A stretch of DNA of 64,000 nt from Undaria pinnatifida (taxonomy: Eukaryota > Sar > Phaeophyceae > Laminariales > Alariaceae). Positions 58,923 to 64,000 of the stretch are shown here, piece by piece. The DNA lies in NCBI GenBank assembly GCA_012845835.1, contig JABAKD010000011.1, positions 14,397,214 to 14,461,213 on the forward strand. The letters run 5' to 3'. Every line of letters starts with the position of its first letter. Position 1 is the first letter of the stretch. A program made the translations under genes and the position numbers. Below the pieces are notes generated by a model that was given only the letters and a program-made list of their open reading frames with translations, did not search any database and was not told the origin of the DNA.

Positions 58923-60127
58923 TTCGAGTTCATTTGCAAAAATAAAAAATCAAAGGAATCAACTGCTGAGAGGGCCTACTGAGTAGGCACAATTCGATGC
59001 GAGTCGACGACGGAAGAAATAGCTGGAATATTCTCGCGATAAAAAACGAAGGCATGTGCCGTAGTGGGGAGGGGGGGACAAGAGCCTGCTTTGTGACCTT
59101 TGATCTGAGTTACGTCAGGAGAAGATAATATCATAGAAAAAGAAAGGAAAAGTGAGAAGAAAATAAAAGGGACGAGCAAAAAAAAAAGGGTAGCACAGCA
59201 CCGGTGACTTATTATACGACACGTGACGAAACACGGTACTAAGAAAGCCAGGCTGAGTTTATTACAGCAAAATCCAGTAGTGCCTGCTAGGACTTTCGAT
59301 AGTTGTTGTGCTGAAGTTAGTGTTGAACACACCCATTCTCAAATAAGAAATCCAGCTTGAACCAGTTTTCCTGTTTCTTGTTTCGTATTATACACACGGA
59401 GTATCCTTCAGGGACATCTACTAGCATTTAACACTAATAACGAATAACAAAGCGAGCATAAACAAACTCTGGGCGAGGTGTACGTAAAAAGTAGAAATCC
59501 CGGAGTCGATACACCGACGTTTTGACGTTATCAAAGTGTAAAACGCAGTTTCTAAATAAAATTAAGAAACCCCGCCCGGGCCAGTATTTATACCTGGTAT
59601 TTGCTATTATTTATAGGGTTCTTGTTGTCAGGGCATTTGTAGTGCAAGAACATTCAATAGGATATTTGGGTTTTGTACTACATGGAAAAGCGGTTTACTA
59701 GGATACGAAACCGTCAGTACAGGCAGCTTCGGCGTCTGTGCTGTGAGAGATCCATTCACTCTGTTTTTGCTCTACCCCTCTGCTCAGCGCTAGCTCCCTC
59801 TGCTCAGCGCTAGCTACTGCATGATCTACTGCTGCAGCGCTGACAAGCTTCCCGACACTTGTGCAGTACTGCTGTAGTTGGAGATGTTTTGATGTTCTGT
59901 ACTTACATCTCTGGGTTCAACGTGGAATTAGGAGGTGGGGGAGTGTACCCTCGTACCCCCCCTCGGGCTTCGCGTTACTTTAAGAAAGCGGTTCGGTGTC
60001 ACCCACAACGAATGCTGCCACAGTTCAGTGTTGTGTTACTGGATGGTCTTGCTTGAAGACTGAAGACAGGACGCGTGCGGGGCAATTTGGCACACCACTA
60101 CAACTACAATACAGAAGAAACATAACA
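58923..60127. other. No firmly supported gene
   Basis: Minus-strand 58976-59110 has an open piece after a CTCAG acceptor (GHKAGSCPPLPTTAHAFVF..) that could be a last exon. CTCTGCTCAGCGCTAGCT occurs twice in direct repeat (59778-59816). Confidence 0.35.
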
Positions 60128-60305
60128 AATACAACGTTGTTGTTGTTCTCACATTAACTCGCATTATCAAGTCCGTGGTCACAGGACAGGCTCCAGTCAC
60201 TCTGGAGCTGAGGAATACCCCAGGGAAAAAAACACGAACAACCCGAGGTAGTACACGCATATATCACAGCTGACGCAATTCATGCCTCCACCAGAAACAA
60301 TTAAA
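60128..60305 (-). repeat. Dispersed repeat C, inverted copy 2
   Basis: Complement of 34200-34380 with very high identity over roughly 160 bases, including GTTGTTGTTCTCACATTAACTCGC and TCCAGTCACTCTGGAGCTGAGG. Confidence 0.85.
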
Positions 60306-60654
60306 AGTAAATTCGGGAGTCAGTCAACGATGTGCCAGGTCCATACCGGTGCATACGTCTCATTACTCGTGCCTGCAAAAACCGACTACACCGTTTCCCA
60401 CCCAAGAAAGATTACCACGAATACATTACACGTAGTATCTATCACTACGCATACGCACGACAGACGCAAATCAATTGGAAAAAAGAAACAAAGAAAATAA
60501 AATAAGACAAAGGAAAGGAAAGAAAAGAGAAGAAAAGCGAAAAAAAACGAAAAAGGAAAGGAAAGAAAAGAAAATACGGATTACAAAGAAAAGCAAGAAA
60601 AGACGAGACAAGAAGAGGGAGAAAGGAAAGGGACAGAGGAAAAAAAAATTTACC

Positions 60655-60768
60655 AGCAGGCCCTAGGAACTGACTAAAGACGGCATTGGGCTCATAGAGG
60701 GTATCAAGTGCATCATCAATGGCACTGGGGAAAGAACGCAACATGGCGAAGAAGTCAGGGCGGTCTTA
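60655..60768 (-). CDS. Exon-like segment, unknown gene
   Basis: On the minus strand a reading frame RPDFFAMLRSFPSAIDDALD then TLYEPNAVFSQFLGPAG ends at CTG|GTAAAT with a long T-rich intron start. CTTTCCCCAG inside it could be an acceptor, giving a shorter exon from 60723. The upstream side has TAAG. The texture is convincing but no partner exon was proved; a possible last exon is at 58979-59106. The LINE fragment lies just upstream, so the gene may have been interrupted by it. Confidence 0.3.
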
Positions 60769-60845
60769 CTCTATCTTGTGACGGCCATTGGAAGGCCCAC
60801 AACTTTCAAGACGATGATGGCCAAACCCAGACATCAGTCTCTTAG

Positions 60846-61022
60846 GCATGGCGCCCCCCCTTCCCCTCCCCCCCCCTTCCCCCTTTCCCCCCTTCCCCCC
60901 CTCCCCCTTTCCCCCCTTCCCCTTTCCCCCCTCCCCCCCCCCCTCCCCCCCTGCCCCCTCCCCCTCTCCCCCCCCCCCCCCCCCTCCCCCCTCCCCGTCC
61001 CCCCCCTTCCCCCTTCCCCCGG
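60846..61022. repeat. C-rich (CCCCTTCCCC)n tract
   Basis: Polypyrimidine stretch with C runs up to 18; purine-rich on the LINE's sense strand and placed directly after the last recognisable LINE codon, so it may be the element's own 3' end sequence that expanded. Confidence 0.9.
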
Positions 61023-62560
61023 CCGCTTAGAGATGCCGACAGTGGATGGTGCTGCCGCAGCCTTTGCGCATCGCTCTGCAGCTTTGCGTCTCTCCGTTCC
61101 ATGCCAATTTCGCATGAACAACTCGGCTCCCTCTTCTACTCGTCGAAACCATCTGCCAGCCTTCTGAGCACCCTTTCGCCACCCTTCGAATTTCATTCCA
61201 AAGACCGACATATCCTCCTTCAGATGATCCATTCAGTCTTTCTCTTGCCTCCCTGAGTAGCCCTTACCCCCAACAAGCTTCCCAAACATCACCCTCTGTG
61301 GCAGACGCTCCTCCCCCATACGTGCTACGAATCCCGCAAACAATATCCTCCGCTTGCGCACTATCGCCTCTATGCTCTCGGAAGCTGTCTTGGCAAGCGC
61401 GTCGGCGTACGATAGGGTGTGGTCGTCGCGCTTCCGTTCCCGCCATCCAAGGCATCGGAGGAGCATAGAGTGGTGAACCCGTCGTAGCCTGTCATAGTCA
61501 GGCTTGCTCGGGCTCCACGTCATGCAACCGTAGAGAAATGTCTCGACCACCTCAGCTTTCAGCAGCCGCACCTTCAACCGTAAGCGCACACCCGGGCGAT
61601 CATAGGTTTCCATCTTGTACCGCTGGAAGCACGCCCAGGCCCTCTGAAGACGCCGCGTTATTTCAATGCTAAGGTCTCTGTCTGCGGTGATAGCCCCGCC
61701 CAAGTACACAAACTCGATTGTTTGTTTGCATAGCTGGCCGGCTGCATTAATTGTGAAGGACACCTTCCCCCCGCCTTTCGTTTGCAGGCACATTATCTCT
61801 GTTCTTGCCTCGGATACCGTAAGCCCGGACGACGAGCACTCAGTCACGATCACCGTCATCATTCTTTCCAGCCCTTCTGATGATCGTGATACGATGCCCG
61901 CATCGTCAGCGTACAGCATACCCCACAATCTCTGCACCTCCTCCCCCTCCTTTCCCCTCCGCCCGTCGACTTTGCCTGTGCGTGAAATGCCCTTTTTCTT
62001 GCCTTTCTCCTTTTGTTGGAGCTGTATCATGTTGTCCGTGATGGCTGCATCAGCGAGGAAGCGCTTCTCGGCCACACGCAGTACCACCGTGAAAAACATG
62101 TTGAACAGCAGTGGCGCGAGCACGCATCGTTGCCTAAGACCTTGCCCCACGTCGAACTTATCCGAGCACTCTCCATCATCCAGCCGCCCACATGCTTGCA
62201 TACCGTCGTTGAATTGGCGGATGACGGCGAGCAGTCTCGGTGGCACGCCAAAACGAGCAAAGATATCCCACAGAAAGGTTCGGTCGACGGAGTCGTATGC
62301 TTTGGTGAGGTCGATATAGCACAAGTACAAGGGGGTGTCCTTCTTCCGCGCCAGTTCCTGCAGTCGTCGTACTACGAACATCACGTCAACCGTCGAGCGT
62401 TGGGGTCTGAACCCACACTGCTCCTCCGGCAGAATGTTCTCGCGTTCGCAATAGTCACTCAGGCGACCCGCGATGACTTTGAGGAGTACTTTGCCGGCGT
62501 GAGCCACGAAGGAGATGCCACGATAATTGCCACACTCAGTCCGATCTTTCTTCTTATCCC
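61023..62560 (-). pseudogene. 5'-truncated LINE-type (non-LTR) reverse transcriptase with in-frame stop
   Basis: The main frame runs from about 62560 to 61233 and covers most of an RVT_1 domain: [26 protein letters not shown], motif [13 protein letters not shown], motif [13 protein letters not shown], motif C MLYADDAG, then [17 protein letters not shown] and [15 protein letters not shown]. All catalytic Asp residues are present. Oddities: motif B has Arg where the family has Gly (RQGC), and after GRQEKD a TGA stands where Trp is expected; the same frame continues (EDMSVFGMKFEGWRKGAQKA, RWFRRVEEGAE) to about 61040. The N-terminal endonuclease and start are absent; sequence before KKKDRTEC is unrelated. 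So this is a dead, 5'-truncated copy. Family placement beyond non-LTR is uncertain. A long antisense frame (61666-62319) is a shadow. Confidence 0.85.
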
Positions 62561-62749
62561 AGGCTGGGTTTCTTGTGTGGGAAATATTGATTTCTACGCT
62601 AACTTCAACACCGGTTCCCGGGTTTCTTATTTTCCTGTCAACGTCTTCCTGCGTTTTATTGCCTTGACTTATCAGGTGTTCTGCACGATTGTTTGTATAC
62701 ACATACTGCTGTAGTCTGCAATGGTATGATTATTATTTTTTATAAAAAA

Positions 62750-63075
62750 AACGAAAAACGTCAGCTGTGAGTACGACTGATTGAATGGTTGAAACTCAAC
62801 TTTGCAAGCTGCTTGGTGAATTTATGTTTATTTTTATAAAAAATTGAAAAACGTCAGATGTGAGTACGACCGATTGAATGGTTGAAACTCAACTTTGCAA
62901 GCTGCGTGGTACATTAGATCTGTGTTTCATTTATGGCATGGTTTTTGTGAAGTAAACCTGGTTATTAATACACAGCTTTACAATGTTTCTTTCATATAAA
63001 CATTGGAAAACGTCAGCTGTGAGTACGACCGATTGAATGGTTGAAACTCAACCTTGCAAGCTGCGTGATACATCT
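62750..63075 (+). repeat. Three copies of the CAGCTGTGAG/TTTGCAAGCTG repeat
   Basis: Copies at 62757-62815, 62848-62907 and 63006-63065: AAAACGTCAGCTGTGAGTACGAC.GATTGAATGGTTGAAACTCAACTTTGCAAGCTGC. They are nearly identical to one another and share only the two half-elements with the 13980/24066 group. Confidence 0.85.
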
Positions 63076-63119
63076 ATGTTTCGCTGATACATATATATAT
63101 ATAAATCATTCCTTGGTGT

Positions 63120-63389
63120 AATGGACTTTGGTCAGGAGTTTTTCCCGTCTCGGCCTAAGTATGCGATTGGCGGAACTGGAATTCTCGGTCAAATAGCTTC
63201 GTTCGAGCGCCGGCTTCGGGGCGCGGCTCCAACGTCCCTCGCCCTGCCGTGTCCGTTCCGCACATCGACGTGAACGCGGATGGATGCTGAGCGAGACAAG
63301 CGGGAAGTTGCAAAAATACCGCATGTCGAGGAGGAATTCCGAAGATTTTGGATGTATCTTAATGTCTGCAGCGCCTGGATGATTTACTA
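63120..63389 (+). CDS. Unknown ORF with one in-frame stop
   Basis: ATG at 63121 opens MDFGQEFFPSRPKYAIGG, TGILGQIASFERRLRGAA, reaching TGA at 63270; the same frame resumes with ATG at 63279, MDAERDKREVAKIPHVEE then FRRFWMYLNVCSAWMIY and TAA. The segment across the TGA (GTGAACGCGGATGGATGCTGAGCGAGACAAGCG) is repeated at 63919-63951 near the right edge. It may be two small ORFs or one broken gene; the opposite strand is also open here. Not recognised. Confidence 0.25.
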
Positions 63390-63904
63390 AATTGGGATAA
63401 TTTCCAGACGGTAGTTGCTAATGTTTTGAATTTTGCGGTGGCATATACAACTTATTATTGTGTGGTCACAGATTGCGAGACAGAGTAAACCAAACAATCG
63501 CAATTAATCAAGGTATGAAGCAAGTAAAATGCTAGCGTACCGGGTACGAGAACACAACAAAAAAGACCAGAGACAATAACAAAAAAAGAAAATAAACACA
63601 ACGAACGGAGTGGTCGCTTTTAAAAATCGCAGTATCATACGAGAAGCAATGTTTTGTCAGTCTTTTTCGTCGCCGCTTCAAAGAGTCGTTCCGTATATAT
63701 TGGTCCACGATCAACGATCCATCTTTCAGGACCGCATAAAAATATCCCCCACGAATTCCATGTATATTTATCCCCACAAACGAAACCTGGATGTACTTCT
63801 AAAAGTGGGTGTGATTATCAAGGTATTGGTGTTTCGAACGCTTTGTTGTATGGTTGCGAGGATTGCGATGGATACTGACTGTTGTTATGTTGCTGGTCAA
63901 TCCG

Positions 63905-64000
63905 TTCAGCACCTCGAGGTGAACGCGGATGGATGCTGAGCGAGACAAGCGAGAAGCGCACAAAAATATGTATTTTGAGCGGTACTCTCCAGCTATTCTT
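63905..64000 (+). repeat. Partial duplicate of 63255-63318
   Basis: CGAGGTGAACGCGGATGGATGCTGAGCGAGACA AGCGAGAAG matches 63265-63306 almost exactly, then diverges. It may open a second frame, MDAERDKREAHKN, that runs off the right edge. Confidence 0.7.

Noticed and set aside
60778-61232. Proline-rich (plus) and glycine-rich (minus) frames
   Set aside because: Simple C-rich tract; only the first 60 codons of the minus frame continue the LINE protein.
61666-62714. 217- and 233-residue plus-strand frames
   Set aside because: Antisense shadows of the reverse transcriptase.

Overview
This is a nuclear fragment from a eukaryote with a large, repeat-rich genome. The supporting evidence is GT-AG (and one GC-AG) spliceosomal introns, short GC-rich exons, long introns full of repeats, LINE-type reverse-transcriptase remains and more than a dozen tandem arrays. 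The glyceraldehyde-3-phosphate dehydrogenase has the sequence style of photosynthetic stramenopiles (for example the GGKDW insertion and the ISAPPKD and NDPFMD motifs), so a brown-alga-like or other stramenopile host is my best guess. That is inference, not proof.

Layout. (1) 1-4722, minus strand: the N-terminal half of Ku70, the DNA-end-binding subunit of non-homologous end joining, in seven exons that join in phase; it runs off the left edge. (2) 5736-7490: three head-to-tail 585-bp units, each carrying an ATG-to-TAG reading frame for a 44-residue Ser/Gly-rich microprotein and an AATAAA signal. I do not recognise it, and it is the most gene-like novelty here. (3) About 8-30 kb: gene-poor DNA with dispersed repeats and many unrelated tandem arrays (9-bp, 4-bp, 21-bp, 11-bp, 5-bp and others). 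(4) 30.9-31.8 kb: a frameshifted C-terminal piece of a retroelement polyprotein, minus strand. (5) 32497-45139, plus strand: a complete GAPDH gene of eight exons (340 residues), with a 7-kb GC-AG intron that holds tRNA-related repeats and orphan reading frames. (6) 47880-48231, minus: a candidate three-exon gene for a 60-residue protein. (7) 52526-55700, minus: a multi-exon membrane protein that reads as a TLC-domain (TRAM-LAG1-CLN8) protein; its start is unresolved. (8) 57-64 kb: GC-rich and 10-bp repeats, a tRNA-like sequence, a 5'-truncated LINE reverse transcriptase with an in-frame stop (61.0-62.7 kb), three copies of a short hairpin-like repeat, and a duplicated segment at the right edge.

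The recognisable genes (end joining, glycolysis or Calvin cycle, membrane lipid) are unrelated housekeeping genes and do not form a pathway. The most interesting non-gene signals are: a dispersed hairpin family ending in CTTGTA whose stems differ between copies; a repeat family related by CAGCTGTGAG...TTTGCAAGCTG; an over-represented 9-mer TACCAGGTA; and decayed copies of exon ends just inside the following introns of the GAPDH gene. All exon calls come from reading splice sites, frame and phase by eye; no alignment or transcript was available.
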